Source of the DNA: Streptomyces sp. H39-S7
GTDB lineage: Bacteria; Actinomycetota; Actinomycetes; Streptomycetales; Streptomycetaceae
Direction of reading: 5' to 3'
DNA length: 64,000 nt
NCBI RefSeq assembly: GCF_027158205.1
Contig: NZ_JAPVLU010000002.1
Location: 70,961 to 134,960 of the forward strand
The number at the start of each line of letters is the position of its first letter. The first letter of the stretch is position 1. Position numbers and translations under genes: made by a program. The notes below the pieces were generated by a model. The model was not told where the DNA came from. It made no database searches and worked only from the letters and a program-made list of their open reading frames with translations. Positions 1 to 8,118 of the stretch are shown here, piece after piece.

Positions 1-251
1 AGACGGGGCGGCCGCGGCGCGTCCATGAGGCGGATCCGGTGCTGGGCGACGAGCAGGAAGGCGAGCCAGACCAGCGCGCCGAGCGCCACCCCCACGATCC
101 CCACGCCCGTCAGCCCCCGGTGCACCGCCTGCCGGCCCGCCAGCACCGCGGCGACCGCGCACGACAGGGTCGTCCGCCGCCACGCGAGCCGCGTCCGCTC
201 CGGCTGCAGACCGGGATCGCGGTCCCGCACTCCCGCCGGCCCTTCGGACAC
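1..251 (-). CDS. DUF202 family membrane protein (partial, C-terminus off the window)
   Basis: The visible 83 codons start at a GTG and carry the DUF202 signature RTRLAWRRTTL near the N-terminus, followed by hydrophobic segments. The reading frame is still open at the window edge, so the stop lies outside. It begins 3 nt after the stop of the upstream DUF202 gene, so the two are probably translated from one message. DUF202 proteins are small integral membrane proteins of unknown biochemical role; two-gene DUF202 pairs are common in actinobacteria. The family call rests on the motif; no function can be inferred. Confidence 0.8.
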   Translation of the reverse strand, partial: MSEGPAGVRDRDPGLQPERTRLAWRRTTLSCAVAAVLAGRQAVHRGLTGVGIVGVALGALVWLAFLLVAQHRIRLMDAPRPPR

Positions 252-254
252 GGC

Positions 255-680
255 CTAACCCGCCCGGCCGAGCAGCACGATCAGCACCATCAGCACGGCG
301 ATGCCCGCCACCAGCACCGCCAGCAGCGTCGGGAAGCGGGAGAGCGGCAGATCCTCGTTCCTGCGCATGGCGCGCTCGCAGCGCACCCAGTAGTTGACGG
401 CCCGCACCGCGCACGCCGCGCCGCCCGCCAGCAGGACCAGCGCGAGGACGACCCGGACGCTCCGCGGCAGGTCCGGCAGGAACTGGTCCACCGCGAAGCC
501 GCCGCCGATCAGCGCCAGCGCGGTCCTGATCCAAGCCAGGAACGTGCGCTCGTTGGCGAGCGAGAACCGGTAGTCGGGCGTCCTGCCCTCCGCCTGCACC
601 CGCGCCGGGGCGAACCACAGCCCGACGGCCGACACCCCGGCCCGCAGCCTGCCGGGCAGCGCCCGTACGAAGACGATCAC
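255..680 (-). CDS. YidH/DUF202 family inner-membrane protein
   Basis: This 141-aa protein starts at GTG and contains the diagnostic NERTFLAWIRTALALIGGG motif (about residues 43-61). Three hydrophobic segments are visible, at about residues 51-65, 77-95 and 117-137, which is the usual DUF202/YidH topology. It is the first gene of a two-gene unit with the partial DUF202 gene. Its upstream region holds a four-copy 23-bp tandem repeat (723-814), which may influence its promoter. The molecular function of the family is unknown. Confidence 0.85.
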   Translation of the reverse strand: MIVFVRALPGRLRAGVSAVGLWFAPARVQAEGRTPDYRFSLANERTFLAWIRTALALIGGGFAVDQFLPDLPRSVRVVLALVLLAGGAACAVRAVNYWVRCERAMRRNEDLPLSRFPTLLAVLVAGIAVLMVLIVLLGRAG

Positions 681-722
681 CAGGTCACTGTACGTCCGGA
701 CGGCCGTCGGCCCGGAACAGGC

Positions 723-814
723 TGACGGGCCGTCCCGGAAGTTGCTGACCGGCAGTCCCAGGACGTGGTGACCGGCAGTCCCGGGACACGGTGACCGGTC
801 GTCCCGGGACGTGG
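723..814. repeat. Four tandem 23-bp direct repeats upstream of the DUF202 pair
   Basis: Units lie at 723-745, 746-768, 769-791 and 792-814. All begin TGACSGG; units 3 and 4 each contain the perfect 10-bp palindrome GTCCCGGGAC, unit 2 has GTCCCAGGAC and unit 1 is the most diverged. The array sits between the terminator of the upstream gene and the GTG start of the DUF202 gene at 680. The length is not a multiple of three and no gene covers it. It could be an operator array or a replication-slippage repeat; the sequence alone does not decide. Confidence 0.85.
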
Positions 815-816
815 TG

Positions 817-843
817 ACGGGGCCGGAGCGGCTCCGGCCCCGT
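817..843 (-). terminator. Strong hairpin terminator after the DUF6345 gene
   Basis: A perfect 13-bp inverted repeat (817-829 with 831-843) lies 11 nt beyond the stop of the DUF6345 gene on the minus strand. It is GC-rich with almost no loop and lacks a long U-tract, as is common for Streptomyces terminators. Confidence 0.75.
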
Positions 844-854
844 CGGTCGCAGGG

Positions 855-2519
855 TCAGCGGGCGAGCGGCGCGATCACCCAGCGGCGGGTCACGAAGCCC
901 CCCTCCGGGCCGATCTCGATGAGCTTGCGGGCGGCCAGGTAGGCGTGGTTGCCCTCGATCTCGTAGCCGACCTGCGTCGTGCCGGGCACGTCACGGGCCT
1001 CGACGGGCTCTCCGGACTGCTGGGACCCGCTCCGGCTCCGCGCGCCGGTCATCGCCGCGTTCTCCGGGCCGGCCGCCGCGTGGGCCGCCAGCTCGGTGAG
1101 CAGGTGCCGCTGCGCCGTGGCCAGTGCGGTCAGCGGGTCGGCGGCCGACGGCGACGCGGCCTCGCGGACCGTACCGCGCGCACCGGGCCGCGGTTCGGAG
1201 ACCAGCGAGGTGAGCTGCCTGCTGCTGCCGGCCTGTCGGCGGGTGGAGATCAGGGCCTGGACGACGGTGCCGTCGTTGTCCACCGACACGCGCATCTCGC
1301 CCCGGCCGGGGGTGATGACGGGAACGTCGTGGAACATCTGGCGGAACACCACCATGGTCTCCACGGTGCGGGGTTCGCCGAGCTCCCCTTCCTTGCTGCC
1401 GTCGTTCTCCATCAGGTCGTGCACGCTGTCGACGACCAGCTCGGTGCCGTTCGCGTGCTGCTGCGCGAAGGCCTGGGCCGCCGCGATCGCGTGCTCGGTG
1501 GAGATCTGCTCGGTGTTGCGGCGGTTGGGCTCCGCGAGCTTGACCCACCGTACGGCGCCCGGCCCGGTGGAGATGTGCCGGTCACCGGACGTGGCGCTCA
1601 GCACGCCCTGCCGCTCCACCTGGATCTCGGCGAGCGCGGCCTCGGGGAACTGCGCGGCCCGGCCGACGGAGAGCAGCTCGCTGCTCGGCTCGCGCGGGGC
1701 GAGCAGGATCAGCCGCGGCTCACCCGGCAGCGTCATCAGCGGTTCGCGGATGGCGTCGCGGGCGTAGTACCAGCGCCAGGCGTACCAGTTGTCCGCGATG
1801 TGGTCGCGGGAGAAGGAACGTTCGGCGTCGAGGCGGTTGATCGCCTCGTCCTGGGTGGTGCCCGCGGCGGCCACGGACGGCGCCTGGTGGGTGGAGATCT
1901 CCCAGCTGGCGTTGAGCCAGGCGTCCGTGAAGGTCTGCCCGCCGCGCCAGTACTTCCAGAAGTTGGCGCCGTAGCCGGGGTGGTCGACGCTGGTCGACTC
2001 GAAGCCGAAGATCATGCGGAAGCCGGCGTTCGGCGTGGCCCACGTACGGACCGGGCTGTGCCCGTCCAGCACGCGCAGGGAGTTGCAGGTGGACCAGAAG
2101 ACGTAGTTCACCTTCTTGTTGCCCAGCCGCATGCTGGACGACAGGGCGTCACTGCGGTTGTCCCACGTGCCGCCCAGCGGCGCGATGAAGGTGCCGTCGT
2201 CGTACATGCCGCCGTGGCCCGAGTGGTAGACCGCGGCCACCGCGTCCATGCCGTAGCGGTCCTGCCAGTCGTCGTACGTCTCCTCGTAGGCCCACACCTT
2301 GACGCCGTCGTCCGCGAACCAGAAGTTGCGGTCGTAGAACTGCTGCAGGTAGTTCAGCCAGCCGGTCGCGTCCTCGTGCGTGTGGGTGAGGGTGACCTGG
2401 TTCACGAAGTGCTCGACGCTGAGCGCTCCCCACCAGCCGAACGTCGAGTCGCGTGGTGCCTCGCCCGGCTTTCCGAGGTCGAGTGGTGACGGACCGCGGT
2501 CGGAGTAGATCATGCGCAT
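855..2519 (-). CDS. DUF6345 domain protein with caspase-like His/Cys motifs
   Basis: This 554-aa protein is read from ATG 2519 because AGGGGAG lies 5 nt upstream; an in-frame extension upstream lacks this support. The N-terminal half matches DUF6345. It contains a YHSGHGG block (His99 and His102) and, 43 residues later, a hydrophobic strand ending in WSTCNSL (Cys145). This is the order and rough spacing of the catalytic dyad of clan CD peptidases (caspase, gingipain, clostripain). The second half, with segments such as TEHAIAAAQAF and a later VDNDGTV, loosely resembles peptidase propeptide (FTP/PepSY-like) modules. No signal peptide is visible, so it is probably cytosolic or exported by a non-Sec route. 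It is a single-gene unit with its own terminator. Protease activity is inference. Confidence 0.75.
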   Translation of the reverse strand: MRMIYSDRGPSPLDLGKPGEAPRDSTFGWWGALSVEHFVNQVTLTHTHEDATGWLNYLQQFYDRNFWFADDGVKVWAYEETYDDWQDRYGMDAVAAVYHSGHGGMYDDGTFIAPLGGTWDNRSDALSSSMRLGNKKVNYVFWSTCNSLRVLDGHSPVRTWATPNAGFRMIFGFESTSVDHPGYGANFWKYWRGGQTFTDAWLNASWEISTHQAPSVAAAGTTQDEAINRLDAERSFSRDHIADNWYAWRWYYARDAIREPLMTLPGEPRLILLAPREPSSELLSVGRAAQFPEAALAEIQVERQGVLSATSGDRHISTGPGAVRWVKLAEPNRRNTEQISTEHAIAAAQAFAQQHANGTELVVDSVHDLMENDGSKEGELGEPRTVETMVVFRQMFHDVPVITPGRGEMRVSVDNDGTVVQALISTRRQAGSSRQLTSLVSEPRPGARGTVREAASPSAADPLTALATAQRHLLTELAAHAAAGPENAAMTGARSRSGSQQSGEPVEARDVPGTTQVGYEIEGNHAYLAARKLIEIGPEGGFVTRRWVIAPLAR

Positions 2520-2601
2520 GGTGGCTCCCCTTTCCCATGGGCGAGGCCACAACGTGTCACCGCGCGGGGGTGTCCACCAGCACGTTTTTCAGCCAAGACG
2601 G

Positions 2602-3651
2602 CTATGCCCCAGGAGGTCGCCCACGCCACTCGCGCAGCCTGTGGAACGCGTCGAGGCCGTCCGGGACCCACTGCCATTCGGCCAGTCGCCGCTCCAGCTC
2701 ACCGTCGGTGAGGAAGGCGTGCCAGGCGACCTCCTCGACCTGCGGGGAGACGGGGAGTTCGCACCGCACCTCGTACACCTGGGACCACCAGGAGTGCCCG
2801 TCCCGCTCATAGAGGAACTTGAACAGCGGCCGGGGCCGGGGGAGCCCCGACACCCCCAGCTCCTCCTCGGCCTCCCGCAGCGCGGCCTCGTCGTACGTCT
2901 CGCCCGCCCCGACCACCCCGCCCACGAACATGTCGTACAGCGAGGGGAAGACCAGCTTCACCGCGGTGCGGCGGTGCACGAACGTCCGCCCCTCGCCGTC
3001 CTTCACCAGGACGAACGCGCAGCGGTGCCGCAGCCCGCGGGCGTACGCCTCGCCCCGCCGCTCCTGCCCGACGACCACGTCGTCCTCGTCGACGATGTCC
3101 AGCAGCTCGTCGGCGGAGCGGGGCTGGGGCTGCTGTTCCTGTTCCTGCTGTTGCCCCTGCTGCTGCCGCTGCCGCGCGGGTGCGCCGGTCGCCGGGTCGA
3201 GGCGTTCCACGACGCGGAAGCGCTGGGCGACGACCAGTGTCCGGTCGTCGACGGTGAAGTCCGGGTCGCCGACCGCCTCGCGCATCTCCGGGCTGTGCCA
3301 GAACCCCTCGTGGTTCGCCCGCCATTCGGCGATGCTGCGGTCGCCCTCGCCCTCGTGGACCACGTGCGCCAGGCCGACGTCGGCGAGCGGCAGCACCCGG
3401 ACCTCCGTGGTCTCCAGCACAGCCACCGGCCGGCCCGCCGAATCGACCACGGCGGACCGCAGCCCGACGACGGGCAGCGGGTCGCCGCAGTACGCGTAAT
3501 CCGCGACGAGACCGGTCGTCGATGTCTTCTCCCCGGACAGCACCGCGGCGACCAGCCGGTCGCGCAGCGGGCCGGGGAAGGCGAATTCGAACGGCGGAAG
3601 CGACGGAAGCGGCGGAAGATCGTCCGACGGAAGATCGTCGTAAGAGCTCAT
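2602..3651 (-). CDS. ASCH domain - Nudix hydrolase fusion protein
   Basis: The protein has 349 aa. Residues about 21-150 form an ASCH (YhfF-like) domain with the SGEKTSTTGL motif. A glutamine-rich linker follows at 160-178. Residues about 183-345 form a Nudix hydrolase with a complete Nudix box (G245-x5-E251 through REAEEELGV 259-267). ASCH domains bind RNA or modified nucleosides, and Nudix enzymes hydrolyse nucleoside diphosphate-linked substrates; the Nudix half looks closest to the isopentenyl-diphosphate isomerase-like/YfcD group. Substrate is unknown. The architecture suggests handling of a modified nucleotide or RNA end. The gene is monocistronic on the minus strand. Confidence 0.85.
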   Translation of the reverse strand: MSSYDDLPSDDLPPLPSLPPFEFAFPGPLRDRLVAAVLSGEKTSTTGLVADYAYCGDPLPVVGLRSAVVDSAGRPVAVLETTEVRVLPLADVGLAHVVHEGEGDRSIAEWRANHEGFWHSPEMREAVGDPDFTVDDRTLVVAQRFRVVERLDPATGAPARQRQQQGQQQEQEQQPQPRSADELLDIVDEDDVVVGQERRGEAYARGLRHRCAFVLVKDGEGRTFVHRRTAVKLVFPSLYDMFVGGVVGAGETYDEAALREAEEELGVSGLPRPRPLFKFLYERDGHSWWSQVYEVRCELPVSPQVEEVAWHAFLTDGELERRLAEWQWVPDGLDAFHRLREWRGRPPGA

Positions 3652-3736
3652 GGGCTCAGCCTAGGCGTGTCGGACACGGCCGACGAGGAGCGGGAACACC
3701 ACCGACCCCGTCCTGAACGCGACGGCGCCGGGGGCG

Positions 3737-4888
3737 TCAGAGCGCTGTGGCCGCTCCGCGGGGCGCCTCGGCCCCGCCGGGAACGGCCCCCGCCCGGCGG
3801 TCGCGGACCACGACGGTGACCATCGCGACGATGACACCGCCCAGCGCGTACGCGGCCAGCACCCACAGCGGGCCGGCCGTCGCGCTGCCGCCGAAGTACA
3901 CGGTGTTGCGGACCGCCGTCGTGCCCGCGCCCGGCGGCAGCGACTGCCCGATCGCGCTCCAGAACCGCGGCAGCAGCGACGCCGGATACACCCCGCCGGC
4001 GCTGGGGTTGCCCATCACGACGAAGAGCAGGATCGACAGCCCGATGCCGACGATCCCGAAGAGCGTCTGCAGGGCGGTGGTGACGGCGGCGGCCGCGAAG
4101 ACCACCAGCGCCCCGATTCCCCACAGCGCCAGGAAGTGGCCGGTCAGCGCCGAGAAGACCGGATCCACGATGATCGCCCCGCCGAGCCCGGAGACCACCG
4201 AGAAGAGCGCGAGGGTGCCGAGCCGGATCGCCGTACGGTGCCGGTTGACCGGCCGGGCGCCGCCCGCCACACCCAGGATCGAAGCGGTCAGGTAACCGCC
4301 CACCACCCAGCCGATGACCAGGTAGAACGAGCTCAGGCCGCGGCCGTCCTCCTTGTTGGGGGCCTTGATGTCGATGACCGCCACCTGCCGGTGCTGGGTC
4401 TTCTCGACGCTCTGCGCGATCTGCGTGGAGGTCTGCGACACCGAGGGGCCGCCCGCCGAGGCCACCAGCAGCGTGTCGGTCTTCCCCGCCGGGTTGATGA
4501 GGATCGCGGCGTCCACCGTACGGTTCATGATCTGCCGCCGCGCCTCGGCCTCGTCGGCCACCGCGACCGCCTTCACGGGGTCGCCGGGCAGCGCGTTGAG
4601 CTGCTCGACCACCGTGCCCGACACCTGCGCGGGCGCCACGACGGCGGCCGGGATCCGGTGCGGGGTGGGGGAATGGAACGCGCCCAGGTACGACACGATG
4701 AACGCCAGCTGGACCAGCAGACCCCCGACGACGAGCAGGAACGCGCGGAAACTGATCGCGTCCCGCAACTCGGCCGCGAAACCCCCCGACCCGTCGGCGA
4801 GTGCCGGAACGCCCCGCGGGTCGCCGGAATCCGACGTCGTGGAGGTTGGTTCGTCCGGCGGCGAAGGGGTCGTCCCAGCAGAGCTCAT
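3737..4888 (-). CDS. DUF3533 / ABC-2 type membrane protein
   Basis: This 383-aa protein has a disordered N-terminus, one membrane segment at about 48-70, an extracytoplasmic region of roughly 120 residues, and about five membrane segments in the C-terminal half. This is the layout of DUF3533/YhgE-Pip-like and ABC-2 permease-related proteins. No ATPase gene is adjacent. It is divergent from the AtuA-family gene across a gap of about 130 nt. Related proteins are tied to export or phage infection, but no substrate can be assigned here. Confidence 0.75.
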   Translation of the reverse strand: MSSAGTTPSPPDEPTSTTSDSGDPRGVPALADGSGGFAAELRDAISFRAFLLVVGGLLVQLAFIVSYLGAFHSPTPHRIPAAVVAPAQVSGTVVEQLNALPGDPVKAVAVADEAEARRQIMNRTVDAAILINPAGKTDTLLVASAGGPSVSQTSTQIAQSVEKTQHRQVAVIDIKAPNKEDGRGLSSFYLVIGWVVGGYLTASILGVAGGARPVNRHRTAIRLGTLALFSVVSGLGGAIIVDPVFSALTGHFLALWGIGALVVFAAAAVTTALQTLFGIVGIGLSILLFVVMGNPSAGGVYPASLLPRFWSAIGQSLPPGAGTTAVRNTVYFGGSATAGPLWVLAAYALGGVIVAMVTVVVRDRRAGAVPGGAEAPRGAATAL

Positions 4889-5020
4889 GCACGAACGTTA
4901 GGTGGCCTACGCTGCGCACGCGAGAGGGGGTGCTCCGTACGGGCCCCTTGCCGGGTGGCCGCTCCACGCGAAATGCTGCGCGCGGCCACCGCTGCCCAGC
5001 ACCGACCAGGAGTGACCGCC

Positions 5021-6778
5021 ATGCCGGCACCGTTCGACGTCCTGCGTATAGCCAACTGCTCGGGCTTCTACGGTGACCGGCTGTCCGCCGCCCGCGAGAT
5101 GGTCGAAGGCGGTCCGATCGACGTATTGACCGGCGACTACCTCGCCGAACTGACGATGCTGATCCTGTGGAAGGCGCGGCAGCGCGACCCCGACGCCGGC
5201 TACGCGGTCTCCTTCCTCGCCCAGATGCACGACGTGCTCGGCACCTGCCTGGAACGCGGCATCAAGGTCGTCGTCAACGCGGGCGGCCTCAACCCGGCCG
5301 GGCTCGCCGCCAAACTCGGCGAACTGGCCGCGCTCGGCGGCCTCCACCCCGTCATCGCCCACCTGGAGGGCGACGACCTCCTCGGCCGGCTCCCCGAGCT
5401 GCGCGAGAAGGGCCACGGGTTCGCGAACCTGTCCACCGGCCGGCTGCTCGCCGACAGCGGGATCGAGCCCGTCACCGCCAACGCCTACCTCGGCGGCTGG
5501 GGCATCGCCCGCGCGCTGCGCGCCGGCGCCGACGTGGTCATCTGCGGCCGGGTCACCGACGCCGCACTCGTCACCGGGCCGGCCGCCTGGGCCTTCGACT
5601 GGGCGCCCGACGACTGGGACCGGCTCGCTGGGGCGGTCGCCGCGGGCCACATCATCGAGTGCGGCGCCCAGGCCACCGGCGGCAACTTCTCCTTCTTCAC
5701 CGAGATCGAGTACCCGGTCCACCCCGGCTTCCCCATTGCCGAGATGCGCCCCGACGGCTCCTGCGTCATCACCAAGCACGCGGGAACCGGCGGCGCGGTC
5801 ACCGTCGACACCGTCACGGCGCAACTGCTGTACGAGATCGAGCGGCCCCAGTACCTGAACGCCGATGTCGTGGCCCGCTTCGACACCCTGCGGCTGGAAC
5901 AGGAGGGCCCCGACCGGGTCCTGGTCACCGGCACCCGAGGCGAGCCCGCGCCCGACACCCTCAAGGTCTGCCTCAACTACCTCGGCGGATTCCGCAACAG
6001 CGCCACCTTCGTGCTGACCGGGCTCGACATCGAGGCCAAGGCGCGGCTCGCCGAGGCGTCCCTGCTCGACGCGACGGGCGGCGCCGACCGCTTCGCCGAG
6101 TTCGACCTGCGGATGGAGCGGCCGGCGGCCGACACCGCCCGGCTGACCCTGACCGTCAAGGACCCCGACCGCGACAAGGTCGGCCGCGCCCTGTTCACCG
6201 CGGTCGCGGGCACGGCGCTGGCGAGCTACCCCGGCTTCTACCTGGAACAGGCGTCCCCCCGGCCCACCGAGTACGGGGTGTACTGGCCGGCGCTGGTCGC
6301 CGCCACGGAGGTGACGGCGGAGGTCGTGCTGGCCGACGGCACCCGGCTGGAGGTGCCGCGGCCGCCGACGGTGGCGCGCGGGCGCAGGGAGCGGCCGGCC
6401 CCCGTCACCCCGCCGCGACCGGCGGACGCGTCGGGCCCCACCGTCCGGGCGCCGCTCGGCCGGCTGGTGGGCGCCCGTTCCGGCGACAAGGGCGGCGACG
6501 CCAACATCGGCCTGTGGGCCCGCACCGACGAGGCGTACGCCTGGCTCCGCGCCCACCTCGGCGTCGACGAGCTCCGGCTGCTGCTGCCGGAGGCCGCGGA
6601 GCTGGAGGTCGTCCGCTACGAACTCCCGAACCTGCGCGCCCTCAACTTCGTCCTGCACGGCCTGCTCGGCGAGGGCGTTGCCGCGTCCACCCGCCCCGAC
6701 CCGCAGGCCAAGAGCCTGGGCGAGTACCTGCGGGCCCGCCCGGTGGACATCCCCATGGATCTTTTGCCTGGCGCATAG
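5021..6778 (+). CDS. Acyclic terpene utilisation AtuA family protein (DUF1446)
   Basis: This 585-aa protein starts at ATG 5021, where the sequence begins to match the family (RIANCSGFYGDR); the open frame upstream overlaps the divergent DUF3533 gene and is not coding. Residues 1 to about 450 are the DUF1446/AtuA domain, with NAGGLNPAGL and an ICGRVTDAALVTGP segment. The C-terminal about 100 residues form the AtuA-like ferredoxin-fold domain with the SGDKGGDANIG motif. AtuA is needed for citronellol/geraniol catabolism in Pseudomonas, but most actinobacterial homologues are uncharacterised and no acyl-CoA carboxylase genes are beside it. A role in acyl-CoA or terpenoid breakdown is a family-level guess. 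Confidence 0.85.
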   Translation: MPAPFDVLRIANCSGFYGDRLSAAREMVEGGPIDVLTGDYLAELTMLILWKARQRDPDAGYAVSFLAQMHDVLGTCLERGIKVVVNAGGLNPAGLAAKLGELAALGGLHPVIAHLEGDDLLGRLPELREKGHGFANLSTGRLLADSGIEPVTANAYLGGWGIARALRAGADVVICGRVTDAALVTGPAAWAFDWAPDDWDRLAGAVAAGHIIECGAQATGGNFSFFTEIEYPVHPGFPIAEMRPDGSCVITKHAGTGGAVTVDTVTAQLLYEIERPQYLNADVVARFDTLRLEQEGPDRVLVTGTRGEPAPDTLKVCLNYLGGFRNSATFVLTGLDIEAKARLAEASLLDATGGADRFAEFDLRMERPAADTARLTLTVKDPDRDKVGRALFTAVAGTALASYPGFYLEQASPRPTEYGVYWPALVAATEVTAEVVLADGTRLEVPRPPTVARGRRERPAPVTPPRPADASGPTVRAPLGRLVGARSGDKGGDANIGLWARTDEAYAWLRAHLGVDELRLLLPEAAELEVVRYELPNLRALNFVLHGLLGEGVAASTRPDPQAKSLGEYLRARPVDIPMDLLPGA

Positions 6779-6830
6779 ATGTCTTTGCCCGGTACGGAGA
6801 CCTCTTTGCCCCAGTGCTGACGGTCGGCTG

Positions 6831-6858
6831 CGTACCGTGGAAAACAGCCCACGGTACG
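6831..6858. promoter_or_regulatory. Perfect 10-bp inverted repeat with 8-nt spacer
   Basis: CGTACCGTGG (6831-6840) is repeated in inverted orientation at 6849-6858. It lies 52 nt after the AtuA-family stop and 31 nt before the start of the 57-aa gene. No U-tract follows, so it may be an operator or a 5'-UTR hairpin rather than a terminator. Confidence 0.6.
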
Positions 6859-6889
6859 AAGCGGGTGGGCAGTTCCGAGGGGGCTTCCG

Positions 6890-7063
6890 ATGGACCAGTC
6901 GATCCTGCGCAAGGCGATCTTCCTGCTGCGTGACTGCCACGAGTCCGAGCAGCAGGTGGTCGCCGGGCTCAAGGACTACTTCCCCGACCTCGACCTCAGC
7001 GTCCGGGAGCGCTACACCAGCGAGGCGATGGACCTGGTCCACGGAGTGCACCCGGCCATCTGA
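6890..7063 (+). CDS. Small hypothetical protein, 57 aa
   Basis: The gene starts at ATG with GAGGGGG 6 nt upstream and ends at TGA 7061. The product is mixed helical and acidic (MDQSILRKAIFLLRDCHESE at the N-terminus), has one cysteine (Cys16) and no membrane segment. Good codon periodicity, a strong ribosome binding site and the fit between two real genes support it. I do not recognise the family. It is 25 nt upstream of the pirin gene in the same orientation, so the two could be cotranscribed. Confidence 0.7.
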   Translation: MDQSILRKAIFLLRDCHESEQQVVAGLKDYFPDLDLSVRERYTSEAMDLVHGVHPAI

Positions 7064-7088
7064 GGCACACGTGCGGGATGATCGGCGC

Positions 7089-8057
7089 ATGAGCAACCTC
7101 GATGTGAAGCCGGCACCGACCGTGTGCGGCGGCCGCGACGACGTCTCGGCCCAGCCCGTCCACGAGCTCCTCACCGCGCGCACCGTCCAGCTCGGCAAGG
7201 GCACCGAAGTCCGGCGCCTCCTGCCGAACCTGGGCCGCCGGATGGTCGGCGCCTGGTGCTTCGTCGACCACTACGGGCCCGACGACATCGCGCGCGAGTC
7301 CGGCATGCAGGTCCCGCCGCACCCGCACATGGGGCTGCAGACGGTGAGCTGGCTGCACGACGGCGAGGTGCTGCACCGCGACAGCCTCGGCAGCCTGCAG
7401 ACCGTACGCCCCCGCGAGCTGGGACTGATGACCTCGGGCCGGGCCATCTCGCACTCCGAGGAATCCCCGCGCGACCACTCCCGGCTCCTGCACGGCGCCC
7501 AGCTCTGGGTCGCCCTGCCGGACGCCCACCGCACCACCGCCCCGGCCTTCGAGCACCACGCCGACCTGCCCGTCGTCACCGGGGGTGGCGGCCTGCGCGC
7601 CACGGTCATCCTGGGCGAACTGGACGGAGCCGTCTCACCCGGCACCATCCACACCCCACTGGTGGGCGCCGACCTCGCCCTGGCAGCGGGCACCGACACC
7701 CGCCTGCCGCTCCGCCCCGACTTCGAGTACGCCGCCCTGACGATGTCCGGCGAGACCGAGGTCGACGGCGTACGCCTCGCCCCCGGCTCAATGCTCTACC
7801 TCGGCTGCGGCCGCCACGAACTCCCCCTGCGCGCCGACACGGACAGCGCCCTGATGCTCCTGGGCGGCGAGCCCTTCGAAGAGAAGATCGTCATGTGGTG
7901 GAACTTCATCGGACGCTCCAACGAGGACATCGCCCAGGCCCGCACGGACTGGACGACCAGCTCCCGCTTCGGTGAGGTAAAGGGCTACGACGGCCCCCCG
8001 CTCCCCGCCCCGGAACTGCCTCCCGTACCCCTGAAACCGCGCGGCCGCACGCGCTGA
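7089..8057 (+). CDS. Pirin family protein
   Basis: The 322-aa product is a cupin-fold pirin. The N-terminal cupin has the HPHMGLQTVSWLHDGEVLHRDS signature split over about residues 78-99, giving the metal-binding histidines, followed by the MTSGRAISHSEESP segment. A C-terminal cupin-like half is present. Pirins are iron-binding proteins; some act as quercetinases and others as metabolic or redox regulators, and which applies here is not visible. ATG 7089 gives the expected length. The gene may be cotranscribed with the 57-aa gene. Confidence 0.9.
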   Translation: MSNLDVKPAPTVCGGRDDVSAQPVHELLTARTVQLGKGTEVRRLLPNLGRRMVGAWCFVDHYGPDDIARESGMQVPPHPHMGLQTVSWLHDGEVLHRDSLGSLQTVRPRELGLMTSGRAISHSEESPRDHSRLLHGAQLWVALPDAHRTTAPAFEHHADLPVVTGGGGLRATVILGELDGAVSPGTIHTPLVGADLALAAGTDTRLPLRPDFEYAALTMSGETEVDGVRLAPGSMLYLGCGRHELPLRADTDSALMLLGGEPFEEKIVMWWNFIGRSNEDIAQARTDWTTSSRFGEVKGYDGPPLPAPELPPVPLKPRGRTR

Positions 8058-8118
8058 ACCGGGCTTTCGATCTCTCCGCTCCGGGCCGCCCCATGACACA
8101 GCCGGGCAGGCGGTGCCC

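Noticed and set aside
945-2489. Long plus-strand open frame opposite the DUF6345 gene
   Set aside because: It is an Arg/Val/Gly-rich shadow frame with no family features, caused by high GC on the strand opposite a real gene.
4136-5020. Upstream extension of the AtuA-family frame
   Set aside because: The extension overlaps the divergent DUF3533 gene, has biased composition and no family match; similarity begins exactly at ATG 5021.
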